Part shown: piece by piece, positions 26,941-35,299 of the stretch | How the letters are laid out: each line of letters begins with the position of its first letter | Position numbering within the stretch: position 1 is the first letter of the stretch | Source: Weeksellaceae bacterium | GTDB taxonomy: Bacteria > Bacteroidota > Bacteroidia > Flavobacteriales > Weeksellaceae | Direction of reading: 5' to 3' | Assembly: GCA_019459455.1 (NCBI GenBank) | Contig: JAIBEX010000009.1 | Span: 600,071 to 664,070, forward strand | Length of the DNA stretch: 64,000 nucleotides | Made by a program: the position numbers and the translations under genes | Notes under the pieces: model-generated | The model's database searches: none | What the model saw: the letters and a program-made list of their open reading frames with translations, nothing else | What the model was told of the DNA's origin: nothing

Positions 26941-28458
26941 TTGACGAAAGAATTCGACATACTGGTCATCGGTAGCGGCCTGGGCGGTTTGGTTTCTGCT
27001 TTAGTGCTCGCTAAGGAAGGCCTAAGTGTCTGCATTCTCGAAAAAAACAATCAATTTGGTGGAAACCTTCAGACCTTCTCCCGCCGGAAACTTATTTTTG
27101 ATACCGGCGTTCACTATCTGGGCGGACTTTCTGAAGGCCAGAACCTATACAAATACTTCACTTATCTGGGAATCATGGATGAGCTGAAGCTGAAGAAACT
27201 TTCTGAAGACGGCTTCGACAGGATTACCTTTGATGGAGATGAGACGGAATATCCGCACGCCCAGGGATACGATAATTTTGTTGAACAGCTATCCTCACAC
27301 TTTCCTGAAGAAAAGGAAAATCTGGAGCGTTATGTGAGCGAAATCCGGCAGGTCTGCGACCAGTTTCCACGATATAATCTGGTGGAAGGGGAGAAGTATT
27401 CGGACGACCTGCTGTATATAAACGCTGCTGAATTCATCAAATCCATCACCAATAATGAAAAACTTCAGGCCGTTCTTGCGGGTTCCGGTTTCCTTTACGC
27501 GGGAGTTGAAAGCAAAACTCCGCTGTATGTTCACGCCCTCACTGTGAATTCCTATATCCAGAGTTCGTACAAGTGCACGGACGGAGGCAGTCAGATCTCA
27601 AAACTGATCATCCGTGAACTCAGAAAGTATGGTGCCGAGATTCATAAACATGCAGAAGTCACCGATTTCTGTTATGATGAAGAAGGGGTACTTTATGCAG
27701 TGCGCACAAAAAACAAAAAGAAATACCACGCCCGCAGGTTTATCTCGAACATCGAAATCAGAAGGACCATGGAGTTGGCAGGAAAGGATAAATTTAAGAA
27801 ATCCTTTACCCACCGCGTGGAAGACCTCACACCTACTTCCTCCTGCTTCAGCATTTATCTGGCTTTGAAAGCGGGAACCGTACCTTACTTCAACCACAAC
27901 TACTATCATTACAAAAGTACAGACGGTGTTTGGGCGGCCGGCAATTACCAAAAGCAGGACTGGCCGGAATCCTATATGCTTTCCTGCACACCCTGCCGGA
28001 GGAATCCCAGGTTTGCTGAAAGTTTTACGGCAATTGCCTATATGGATTTTGAAGAGGTACAGCAATGGCAGGAAACAGGAAATACCGTGGCTGATCCCGA
28101 AGACCGCGGTACGGCGTACGAAAACTTTAAGAGGAAGAAAGCAGAAATGTTTGTGGAGTTCCTTGAACAAAAATTTCCCGGACTGCGGGAGAATATTGAA
28201 GGCATTTACACCTCCACGCCGCTCTCTTACCGAGATTACATTGGCAGCTACCGCGGTAATATGTACGGTTACATTAAAGATTCCGGAAATCCGCTTAAAA
28301 GCATGATATCACCAAAAACGAAGATCAGCAACCTCTTTCTCACGGGACAAAGCGTAAATATGCACGGAATCCTGGGAGTGACCATCGGGGCCTTTGTAAC
28401 CTGCTCGGAAATCCTGGGTAAAGAACTGGTTGATGAACGTCTAAAGACTGTAATGTGA
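26941..28458 (+). CDS. CrtI/phytoene desaturase-like FAD oxidoreductase
   Basis: A 505-residue flavoprotein that opens with the FAD motif ILVIGSGLGGLVSALVLAKEG and the following GGNLQTF segment typical of phytoene desaturase and retinol saturase relatives. The C-terminus has the second FAD contact (LFLTGQSVNMHGILGVTIG). A polyene is a plausible substrate, for example to set or remove a double bond, but this is inference from context. The start is TTG, with no suitable ATG close upstream. The stop overlaps the GTG of the following ORF, whose preferred ATG is further in. Confidence 0.87.
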   Translation: MTKEFDILVIGSGLGGLVSALVLAKEGLSVCILEKNNQFGGNLQTFSRRKLIFDTGVHYLGGLSEGQNLYKYFTYLGIMDELKLKKLSEDGFDRITFDGDETEYPHAQGYDNFVEQLSSHFPEEKENLERYVSEIRQVCDQFPRYNLVEGEKYSDDLLYINAAEFIKSITNNEKLQAVLAGSGFLYAGVESKTPLYVHALTVNSYIQSSYKCTDGGSQISKLIIRELRKYGAEIHKHAEVTDFCYDEEGVLYAVRTKNKKKYHARRFISNIEIRRTMELAGKDKFKKSFTHRVEDLTPTSSCFSIYLALKAGTVPYFNHNYYHYKSTDGVWAAGNYQKQDWPESYMLSCTPCRRNPRFAESFTAIAYMDFEEVQQWQETGNTVADPEDRGTAYENFKRKKAEMFVEFLEQKFPGLRENIEGIYTSTPLSYRDYIGSYRGNMYGYIKDSGNPLKSMISPKTKISNLFLTGQSVNMHGILGVTIGAFVTCSEILGKELVDERLKTVM

Positions 28459-28484
28459 TTCCAGGATGCAACACTTTAAAGAGG

Positions 28485-30134
28485 ATGAAAAGAATACTAT
28501 TCCTCTTTGCCTTCTTTTCAGCAGTTTCCTGTGGAGTTGGGAAATCTGCGCCCCATCTTCCCGATACATCATCTTATAAGTTGGAAGTGCCGTATCCAAC
28601 AAAGCTCAACGACAGCACCTTTGTTTATCAGGATAATTTTCTCACCAAAAACAAGCAGAACCTGTGGGAACTTTTTATTTCAGGAAATCCTTTACAGTTG
28701 GGACATAACAACGGTTCTTTAACGCAGGGTCTGATGCAGAAACAGGAGAAGATCTTCTTTTCAAAGGTAGAGGAATTGGTGCCGTCGCAGGGAAAGCAAT
28801 GGCTTCTGAGAAATGTCCTGAAATTCTACAACCGCAACATGCACCGGCACATCCGCAACGACTTTCAGGCGGAGATTTACGGATTATCCCACTATTCGGG
28901 AGACACTTATGATTATATTGCACCTAAATTTCAGAGAAATCTTTACCTCCACGGCGCTCATGACATCGGGCACGCCCTGCAGGACCTGATGCTTGTGGGC
29001 TGTTCATCACTTGCCGTGTGGGATAAGCAATCCGAGAATGATAAACTGCTAATTGGCAGAAATTTCGACTTTTATGCCGGTGATGATTTTGCAAAGGAAA
29101 AAATCGTCTCCTTTGTAAAACCCAACGACGGAATACCCTATATGTCCGTCACCTGGCCGGGAATGACAGGTGTCGTTTCGGGCATGAATGCCGAAGGGCT
29201 TACAGTCACTATTAATGCAGGCAAATCCAGAATTCCGCTCAGTGCCAAAACGCCCATTTCGCTGGTCACCAAAGAGATTCTTCAGTATGCAAAGAATATT
29301 GAGGAAGCGATAAACATCGCCAAAAAGAGAGAAGTTTTTGTATCTGAAAGCATTATGGTGGGCAGTGCCGCCGACCGAAGAGCCATCCTTATTGAAATGT
29401 CACCCAGGAATTTTGGGGTATTTGAAGTTCATAATTCACCGCAACTGGTCTGTTCCAATCATTTCCAGTCCGAAGCTTACGAAAACGATGCGCGTAATCA
29501 AAAACATATTGCCGAAAGCCATTCCCAGTACCGTTTCGACCGTATGGAAGAGCTCATTGGTGAAAATGAAAAACTCGATCCGCAGAAAATGGCCGACATC
29601 CTTCGGAACCGTTCCGGGCTGAAGGAAATTCCGCTGGGTTATGGCAACGAAAAGGCACTCAACCAGCTTTTGGCGCACCATGCGGTAATATTTTCACCGG
29701 AGGAGCGGCTGGTTTGGGTTTCCACCAGTCCTTATCAGCTGGGGGAAATGGTCTGTTATGACCTTAATAATATCTTTGCTTCTGAAAAAGGCGGGACTAA
29801 CCTGGGCAGCAAGGAGCGGAATATACCACGTGATGGTTTTGCCGACAGTCCTGAATTTCAGAATTATGAACTTTACCGTATTAAAGACCGGGAAATGGAC
29901 CGAGCCCTGTTACGCGGACTAACCCTGTCGCCGGAGTTTATAAAACAGTACCAGGCACTTAATCCTGACCTTTGGAGCGTGTACTACAAGGCCGGGAAAT
30001 ATTATTTTGAAAGGAGGGAGTATATAAAGGCACAAAAAGAATTTGAAAAGTCATTAACAAAGGAGATTACTACCGTTCCCGACCAGAAAAGGATTGAGAA
30101 GTTTCTAAGGAGGTTGAAAAGAGCTACCGATTAA
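28485..30134 (+). CDS. C45-family (penicillin acyltransferase-like) lipoprotein
   Basis: A 549-residue protein with a lipoprotein signal (MKRILFLFAFFSAVSC, lipidated Cys16). It carries the Ntn-hydrolase core of the C45 / acyl-CoA:6-APA acyltransferase family: VGCSSLAVWD places the would-be N-terminal nucleophile at Cys173 after self-cleavage of Gly-Cys, followed by GRNFDFYAGDDF and GVVSGMNAEGLTVTINAGKS. The last 70 residues look like a TPR-type helical repeat. A GTG at 28455 would add 10 residues ahead of the signal peptide and is less likely. It is an envelope-located candidate for the acyl-transfer or ester-forming step. Confidence 0.82.
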   Translation: MKRILFLFAFFSAVSCGVGKSAPHLPDTSSYKLEVPYPTKLNDSTFVYQDNFLTKNKQNLWELFISGNPLQLGHNNGSLTQGLMQKQEKIFFSKVEELVPSQGKQWLLRNVLKFYNRNMHRHIRNDFQAEIYGLSHYSGDTYDYIAPKFQRNLYLHGAHDIGHALQDLMLVGCSSLAVWDKQSENDKLLIGRNFDFYAGDDFAKEKIVSFVKPNDGIPYMSVTWPGMTGVVSGMNAEGLTVTINAGKSRIPLSAKTPISLVTKEILQYAKNIEEAINIAKKREVFVSESIMVGSAADRRAILIEMSPRNFGVFEVHNSPQLVCSNHFQSEAYENDARNQKHIAESHSQYRFDRMEELIGENEKLDPQKMADILRNRSGLKEIPLGYGNEKALNQLLAHHAVIFSPEERLVWVSTSPYQLGEMVCYDLNNIFASEKGGTNLGSKERNIPRDGFADSPEFQNYELYRIKDREMDRALLRGLTLSPEFIKQYQALNPDLWSVYYKAGKYYFERREYIKAQKEFEKSLTKEITTVPDQKRIEKFLRRLKRATD

Positions 30135-31311
30135 CCGCGCTATTTTCCGCAGGACTGAACTTTTCCAGAAAATAGTAGAATCCTACTCCAAAAAGCACCG
30201 ATACCACTGTAGCCAACACCAGACTTCCCATGACATATTGCAGGAAGTGTCTTTTTACCAGTTCCAGGTTAAACCCCTGATCCATAAAGTTGGTTTCCGC
30301 CCCCAGGATAAACCCGCCAATGGCCAGTGAGCTGCCGATGATAAGTGGAATGAAGGGTGGTATGCTGATGTTCGAGAACGCGAACGCCAGCACTTTGTTC
30401 AGTTTCAGGAGTACCGCCAGGGAAATGGCGAGAAAAGTTTGTAAACCCCAAAATGGCGACAGGCCGATGAAGGTTCCCAACGCAATGGACATGGCTTTCT
30501 TGCGGTTACTGCCGTCACTTTCCAGTACATCTTCCTTCAGGAAACGTTTAAAGCTTTTTTTTTTGAAATTCCTTATGAATTTTCTGGGGGCAATGTAAAA
30601 TATGGCAATCATTACCAGCACGGTGTTCAGCAGGCCAATCCGAACGAAATCCGTGAAGGGCCGGAAATGGGAAACGCGTTCCTCCGGATCATAAAGAACC
30701 TTAACCGGAACATTTTTTACGGGCACCCCATTCCATGCGGTCCTCACCATAATCTCAATCTCAAATTCGAACTTCGGGGTATAATATTTTTTTGGAATTT
30801 TATTCAGCGGATAAAGCCGATAGCCGGATTGCGTATCTCTAAGGGTGATGCCGGTCTCAAACCAAAACCAGAACGTTGAAATACGGTTGCCAAAACTGCT
30901 TTTTTTAGGGATGCCTTCCTGCTCCATGTTACGGTCGCCTATTAAAAGGACTTCTTTACCTTCCTTCTCCAGGGCTTCCACAAAAACAGGAATATCATCA
31001 GGATAGTGCTGCCCGTCCGAATCAATCGTAAGCGCATGACTGAAACCCTGCTTTCTGGCTTCTGCAAAGCCTATTTTCAGCGCATTGCCCTTCCCGCGGT
31101 TTTCAGGGAGGCCGATGATTTTTAAAGTTGAGTATTTTTTCAGGATTTCTGCAGTCCGGTCGGTCGATCCGTCGTTCACCACAATGATGTTTTCGGTAAA
31201 AGTCAGCACCCCGTCAATTACCCGCTCCAGCGTTTTATGGTTGTTATATGTGGCAATCAGGACGCAAATCTTGTGCTTTCTTAGGGCATCCTGTGTTTCA
31301 GAAAGGGTCAT
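30124..31311 (-). CDS. Glycosyltransferase family 2 fused to DUF2062
   Basis: A 395-residue two-part protein. Residues about 14-230 are a GT-A family 2 domain (VLIATYNNHKTLERVI, VVNDGSTDRT and the metal motif in TIDSDGQHYPDDI). A membrane segment follows (LVMIAIFYIAP), and residues about 260-390 are a DUF2062-like membrane domain (ALGTFIGLSPFWGLQTFLAISLAV). Glycosyltransferases of this kind occur in flexirubin loci, but the sugar acceptor is unknown. The 3' end overlaps the convergent C45-like gene by 11 bases. Confidence 0.88.
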   Translation of the reverse strand: MTLSETQDALRKHKICVLIATYNNHKTLERVIDGVLTFTENIIVVNDGSTDRTAEILKKYSTLKIIGLPENRGKGNALKIGFAEARKQGFSHALTIDSDGQHYPDDIPVFVEALEKEGKEVLLIGDRNMEQEGIPKKSSFGNRISTFWFWFETGITLRDTQSGYRLYPLNKIPKKYYTPKFEFEIEIMVRTAWNGVPVKNVPVKVLYDPEERVSHFRPFTDFVRIGLLNTVLVMIAIFYIAPRKFIRNFKKKSFKRFLKEDVLESDGSNRKKAMSIALGTFIGLSPFWGLQTFLAISLAVLLKLNKVLAFAFSNISIPPFIPLIIGSSLAIGGFILGAETNFMDQGFNLELVKRHFLQYVMGSLVLATVVSVLFGVGFYYFLEKFSPAENSAVNR

Positions 31312-31317
31312 GATCCG

Positions 31318-31794
31318 TTATTTCAGCTTGAGTTTTTCTTGGGCGGTAAATGATTTGGAAACGGCTGCAAATTTTTTGATCTGCGCCTTCAGAGCGAAGT
31401 TCTGGCTGGTGAAATTTTTAAGCAGAAAAGCCTTGTCTGCAGCGATATGTGTGTCATATCTGATGAATTTCGGCAGGCTTTCCTGAATGCTTAACCGGAT
31501 GAGTCTTAGCTCCGCATTGTCGGAATCCGTTTTTATGGAATTTTCCAGGGATTTCACTCCGGCGGCTATTATTTTTTTTCTGCCTTCACCTTTTGCAAAT
31601 TTGGCCTGAATGATTTTGGCTGCTGCTTTATACCCCGTCATTGTTGAACCCGTACCGTTTGCCACCAGTTTTGCAAAGTTGTCAGCGTTCTGTTTGGTAG
31701 TATGTGCAGTCGGGAATTTAAGCCTTGCGGTGTCAAGGTCAGGACCCTGTAAAAAAAAGACGAAAGCGGTTATAAATGCGAATATCAGTTTCAT
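31318..31794 (-). CDS. Secreted protein of the pigment locus, function unknown
   Basis: A 158-residue protein with an N-terminal signal-like segment (MKLIFAFITAFVFFLQG). The rest is helical and rich in Ala and Lys (KAAAKIIQAKFAKGEGRKK, LKAQIKKFAAVSKSF). No family was recognised. It is packed 6 bases before the glycosyltransferase and 3 bases after the hot-dog gene, so it belongs to the operon and probably acts in the periplasm. Confidence 0.7.
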   Translation of the reverse strand: MKLIFAFITAFVFFLQGPDLDTARLKFPTAHTTKQNADNFAKLVANGTGSTMTGYKAAAKIIQAKFAKGEGRKKIIAAGVKSLENSIKTDSDNAELRLIRLSIQESLPKFIRYDTHIAADKAFLLKNFTSQNFALKAQIKKFAAVSKSFTAQEKLKLK

Positions 31795-31797
31795 AAA

Positions 31798-32169
31798 TTA
31801 AATCTTTTTGTAATGAACTGACATCTTTAAAGCAATAGTCCCGCCAAAAGACGTGATGTTCTTTACACGCACGGCATCACCCTCCTCCTTGAATTCAAGT
31901 TCGAGGCTGAGTTCCGGTGTTTCTTCCGGGTTAATGATGGCCATGAATTTTACATTGTTCGCGGTAGTGAGGAAGAGTTTCCTTTCCAGGATTTTTTCAG
32001 ATATATCCTTTACGATCTGCATCATACATACGCCCGGTGCTACCGGATTCCCGGGAAAATGTCCCTTGAAGATGTCGTGTGATTTGTTAAGCGTTACGAG
32101 TGCAGTGTAGCTATCCCCGTCAGACTGCTGGCAGGAATTTAAAGTATAGAAACCGTTCAGTATACTCAT
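31798..32169 (-). CDS. Hot-dog fold 3-hydroxyacyl-ACP dehydratase-like protein
   Basis: A 123-residue FabZ-like protein. The His motif is intact (GHFPGNPVAPGVCMMQIVKD), but the residue aligned with the catalytic acid in FabZ (the E of VLxxEAxAQ) is Gln, so dehydratase activity is uncertain. Together with the two hot-dog proteins at 45262-46139 this gives the locus three of this fold. It could be a dehydratase with altered chemistry or a partner subunit. Confidence 0.82.
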   Translation of the reverse strand: MSILNGFYTLNSCQQSDGDSYTALVTLNKSHDIFKGHFPGNPVAPGVCMMQIVKDISEKILERKLFLTTANNVKFMAIINPEETPELSLELEFKEEGDAVRVKNITSFGGTIALKMSVHYKKI

Positions 32170-32201
32170 GTTTTATTTTTTGGTCGGAGATTAAGAAAAA
32201 C

Positions 32202-32834
32202 TCAATAAACGGTGATTTGATTCAGTTCAATGCTCAGCTTAAAGTCTTTGTGTATCAGCGATATTGCGTCGGCGAAGATAGCAGATTTCCCTTCAAAAAT
32301 GAAATTAATTTTTTCCTTTCTGTTTTCGGTAACCACGATTTTCTTTAATAATCCATCGTTTTTGTCATAGAAAAGATAATTCTTTTTCATTTGAGTCCCC
32401 GAAGAATAGAAGCGGTAGGTATTATCTTCAAAAGATTCAGAAACGGGAAAACCGGCGTTCAGCAGAATCCTGAAGTCTTTTTCGAGGAATTTTTTCACCA
32501 CTTTCTTATCAAGATCAGGAAGCAGATAATTCACTTTAAAATTGGTCTGGGATATTTCAAAATCCAGCATCTTATTGCCGAAATCTGTGGTCATGACCAC
32601 CCGGTGTGTATCCTCCGCAATCTTTTTCATGATGAGGATGCCGCTGAGGTCATTGCCGTAGATCTCAATTTGTGCTTTGTACAGGTAGTCGGTCCCGGTG
32701 GAACTGAAATAGTCGTTCTTGACTTCAGTTACGGGGTTCGGTACAACAACAGCACCTGCTGCTTTGTAGGATTTGCAGGACTGTACCGTAAGGATCAGAC
32801 TAAAGACTGAAAACAGACGCAGGAACCGGCGCAT
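32202..32834 (-). CDS. LolB-like/DUF4292-type lipoprotein
   Basis: About 210 residues from the ATG at 32834 (MRRFLRLFSVFSLILTVQSC), with a lipoprotein signal and lipid Cys20. The rest is beta-rich and resembles the outer-membrane lipoprotein insertion fold (YKAQIEIYGNDLSGILIMKK). It follows, and overlaps by about 35 bases, a LolA-like gene, which suggests a dedicated carrier and receptor pair for the pigment. An in-frame ATG at 32858 is also possible. The LolB-type role is inference. Confidence 0.72.
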   Translation of the reverse strand: MRRFLRLFSVFSLILTVQSCKSYKAAGAVVVPNPVTEVKNDYFSSTGTDYLYKAQIEIYGNDLSGILIMKKIAEDTHRVVMTTDFGNKMLDFEISQTNFKVNYLLPDLDKKVVKKFLEKDFRILLNAGFPVSESFEDNTYRFYSSGTQMKKNYLFYDKNDGLLKKIVVTENRKEKINFIFEGKSAIFADAISLIHKDFKLSIELNQITVY

Positions 32835-33423
32835 TGACCTTGGTGTTTTTAAAGACAATATTCGTAGTGTCGCCGGAAGCTTCCAGCATATTTACCTGCG
32901 ATACGACCGTTTGGTTCTGTGCAAAATAGAGGTCTACCTGTTTTATATATTTCAACAACTGCGTGGATTTCGGGATAAATCTGGCAATGTTGTGGGACCC
33001 GTGTTTAAAATAACTTACCGTGAAATCTGGATCATTCAGGAGGTTGCCATTTGCACTGCCCACAATGAGTTTGTTCAGTTTCTCAAAATTTTTACTTTTG
33101 GCATCTATGGAAGATCTTTTGCCCTGGTCGTTGATGTAAATTTTACTGTTTTTGAAAACAACACTGTACTGGTAAGGTTTGGTGTACCTCCAGCTTAACA
33201 AACCCGGAGACTGGAGCGCCATTTGTCCGGAAGTTACGAGGTCTTTGTTCAGGAAGTCTATTTTCTTGGTCTGTACAAAATTGGCCTGCAGGGTCTTTAT
33301 TTTCTTATTCTCCGCCGAGATTTGTGTGGTGAAATTCCGGATTTCCGCTGTCGTCATCCTGGTCTGGGCCGATGTAAAAACCCCGAAGAAAAGCAGGAGC
33401 AAAGCTATAATGTTTATTTTCAT
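32800..33423 (-). CDS. LolA-like outer membrane lipoprotein carrier protein
   Basis: A 207-residue periplasmic protein with a signal peptide (IIALLLLFFGVFTSAQ) and the LolA-type beta fold: KTLQANFVQTKKIDFL, SGQMALQSPGLLSWRYTKPYQY, and further strands. LolA chaperones lipidated cargo across the periplasm; pigment loci commonly carry a private copy, presumably for the flexirubin or its lipid conjugate. It overlaps the upstream deacetylase gene by 4 bases and the LolB-like gene downstream. Confidence 0.88.
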   Translation of the reverse strand: MKINIIALLLLFFGVFTSAQTRMTTAEIRNFTTQISAENKKIKTLQANFVQTKKIDFLNKDLVTSGQMALQSPGLLSWRYTKPYQYSVVFKNSKIYINDQGKRSSIDAKSKNFEKLNKLIVGSANGNLLNDPDFTVSYFKHGSHNIARFIPKSTQLLKYIKQVDLYFAQNQTVVSQVNMLEASGDTTNIVFKNTKVNAPVPASVFSL

Positions 33424-34172
33424 TTCTTAAAGTTGAAAAGTTCTGATACGGTTACACTTCGGTAATTTTCGCGCTCCAAAAATAGCAATATTTCCTGCAA
33501 CACGCGGTACGATTTATCCGAGGTGTCATGAAGTAAGATCACACTTCCGGGTTTTATTTTGGGCAGAATCCTTTTTAGGATCTTTTTCTCATCGCTGATA
33601 GCCGTGTCGAAGCTCCGGATATTCCACCCGATTGATTTCTTACCGGTCTTGCGGATGGCCGCGGCAATGCCGGGGTTGGTAATGCCGAAAGGCGGACGGT
33701 AAAGATCCGTCTTCACTCCAACTTTTTTTAACATGATCCGGTCGTTTCGTACAATCTCCCTTTTCATTTTAAATATTGAAAGAAATCCTGTTGTTTTGGA
33801 ATGCGAGAAACTATGATTGCCGACATCGTGGCCTTCGGCTACTGTTCTGATAAAAATTTCCGGATGCTTTTTTATTTGCGTCCCAATGCAGAAGAAGGTC
33901 GCTTTTTGGTGATGCCTGTTAAGGAGATCCAGAAACTTTGGGGTAAATTCGGTAGGGCCGTCGTCAAAGGTGAGGGCGATGATGCGGTCCTTCGCGTGTG
34001 GATTGCTGATGTAGCTTTTCAGAAACCATTTAAAGTCCATGTTGGCCACTCCGAGAAAAGTGATAAAGCTAAAAAGCACCAGCGCAACAAAATACATCCA
34101 GATTTCCCCTTCAAAAAAATAGATGGCGAACGTTAGTGCTGCAAAAACGAAAATGGATACCCGGTGTTTCAA
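33420..34172 (-). CDS. Polysaccharide deacetylase family protein (NodB domain)
   Basis: A 250-residue protein with two N-terminal membrane segments (about residues 5-45) and a NodB domain: TFDDGPTEFTP (metal Asp and base), GHDVGNHSFSHS (metal His pair), YRPPFGITN and a C-terminal LLHDTS. The metal ligands look complete. In a pigment locus it might remove an acetyl or acyl protecting group, or act on cell-wall sugar; neither can be decided here. It overlaps the LolA-like gene by 4 bases. Confidence 0.88.
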   Translation of the reverse strand: MKHRVSIFVFAALTFAIYFFEGEIWMYFVALVLFSFITFLGVANMDFKWFLKSYISNPHAKDRIIALTFDDGPTEFTPKFLDLLNRHHQKATFFCIGTQIKKHPEIFIRTVAEGHDVGNHSFSHSKTTGFLSIFKMKREIVRNDRIMLKKVGVKTDLYRPPFGITNPGIAAAIRKTGKKSIGWNIRSFDTAISDEKKILKRILPKIKPGSVILLHDTSDKSYRVLQEILLFLERENYRSVTVSELFNFKK

Positions 34173-34234
34173 AAGTTGAAATTAAGCAGATCTGTTAAAT
34201 GTTTGTTTCCCGGACCAATTTACGCAACCGGCCG

Positions 34235-35299
34235 TCAGGCCTTTTTCAGCAATGTAAGACTGTGGTCTTCGCCATGCAGGTGGTTATAAATCAGGATATT
34301 ACGGATGGGATTTTTCTTAAAATCTTTGTTGATTTTCATCACCTCCGGAACTTCCTGACGTTTCAGGATCTGGTTGGCCAGAAAGAAGGCAAATCCGCTG
34401 GCGGTATTGAATTCGCCGCTCAAATGTTTGAAATAAAGCTGACAGGAGTTCTCAAAAAGAGGTAAAGATGCTTTGTAATATCCATCAGATTTTAAATCTC
34501 CACTAAAGCCCAGCAAAACCGCATCAACGTCGGATGAATTAAGATTGTTTGTCAACAGGAATTCAGAGATGAAATCTGACACTTCAGATTCTTCAAGCAT
34601 GTTGATAAACGTAACAGCCTCCAACTGTGCACAGGTGCTTTCAGATTTTTCTGAACCGAGTACAAAAAATGAAGAACCTTCGCCCCAAACCACGCCGTCA
34701 GAAGTTGAATTCAGTACATCCGCAGGCAAATCTGCCTCCTTTTTTATGGTACCATTGAGTTGGTACAATTCCATCGTTCTCGGGGATTTCTCGTCCGTAG
34801 CGCCCACCAGGACTGCTTTTGCTTCCTCGTGTTCCAGTTGGAGTTTGGCATCCAGCAGGCTCATTTCCAATGAAGAGCCCGGGTTTACATACGTGAAGTT
34901 ATAGGCATGGCAGGAATTTGCAAGTGCAATCTGGCCTGCGACTGTGTTGTGTGTCGACTGGATGAAGTGCGTAGGGGTCAGAAATTCCTCCTCATTCCTT
35001 ATCACGTTGCTCAGGAACCGTTCGGAGTCTTCTTCACAACCCATTCCGGTGCCTACGATAATCGCATCCGGCATTTCAATACCGGCTTCCTGCATGGATT
35101 TATGTGCAGCCACTGCGCTCATTTTCACGGTTTTGGACATCCTCCTGATTTGCGCTGGCGGAATAAAATCTTTATAATTCGGGGCGATGGCATTCAGCAG
35201 GACCGTCGCAGTGTAAGGTTTCATTTCATGGAAAAAACCTTCATTCAGGGTATCCTGCGCAGAAATGCACACGGCACTGTTAACATACACCGGCTTCAT
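34235..35299 (-). CDS. Ketosynthase-like protein without catalytic Cys (chain-length-factor-like)
   Basis: A 354-residue thiolase-fold protein related to FabF. The region that holds the nucleophile in true ketosynthases reads TYVNPGSSLEM (about residues 136-146), with no Cys, and the HGTA motif is missing. This is the pattern of a chain length factor. It overlaps the active ketosynthase at 35296-36495 by 4 bases, which fits a KS-CLF heterodimer as described for ApeO-ApeC in aryl-polyene synthesis. It would shape polyene length. Confidence 0.85.
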   Translation of the reverse strand: MKPVYVNSAVCISAQDTLNEGFFHEMKPYTATVLLNAIAPNYKDFIPPAQIRRMSKTVKMSAVAAHKSMQEAGIEMPDAIIVGTGMGCEEDSERFLSNVIRNEEEFLTPTHFIQSTHNTVAGQIALANSCHAYNFTYVNPGSSLEMSLLDAKLQLEHEEAKAVLVGATDEKSPRTMELYQLNGTIKKEADLPADVLNSTSDGVVWGEGSSFFVLGSEKSESTCAQLEAVTFINMLEESEVSDFISEFLLTNNLNSSDVDAVLLGFSGDLKSDGYYKASLPLFENSCQLYFKHLSGEFNTASGFAFFLANQILKRQEVPEVMKINKDFKKNPIRNILIYNHLHGEDHSLTLLKKA

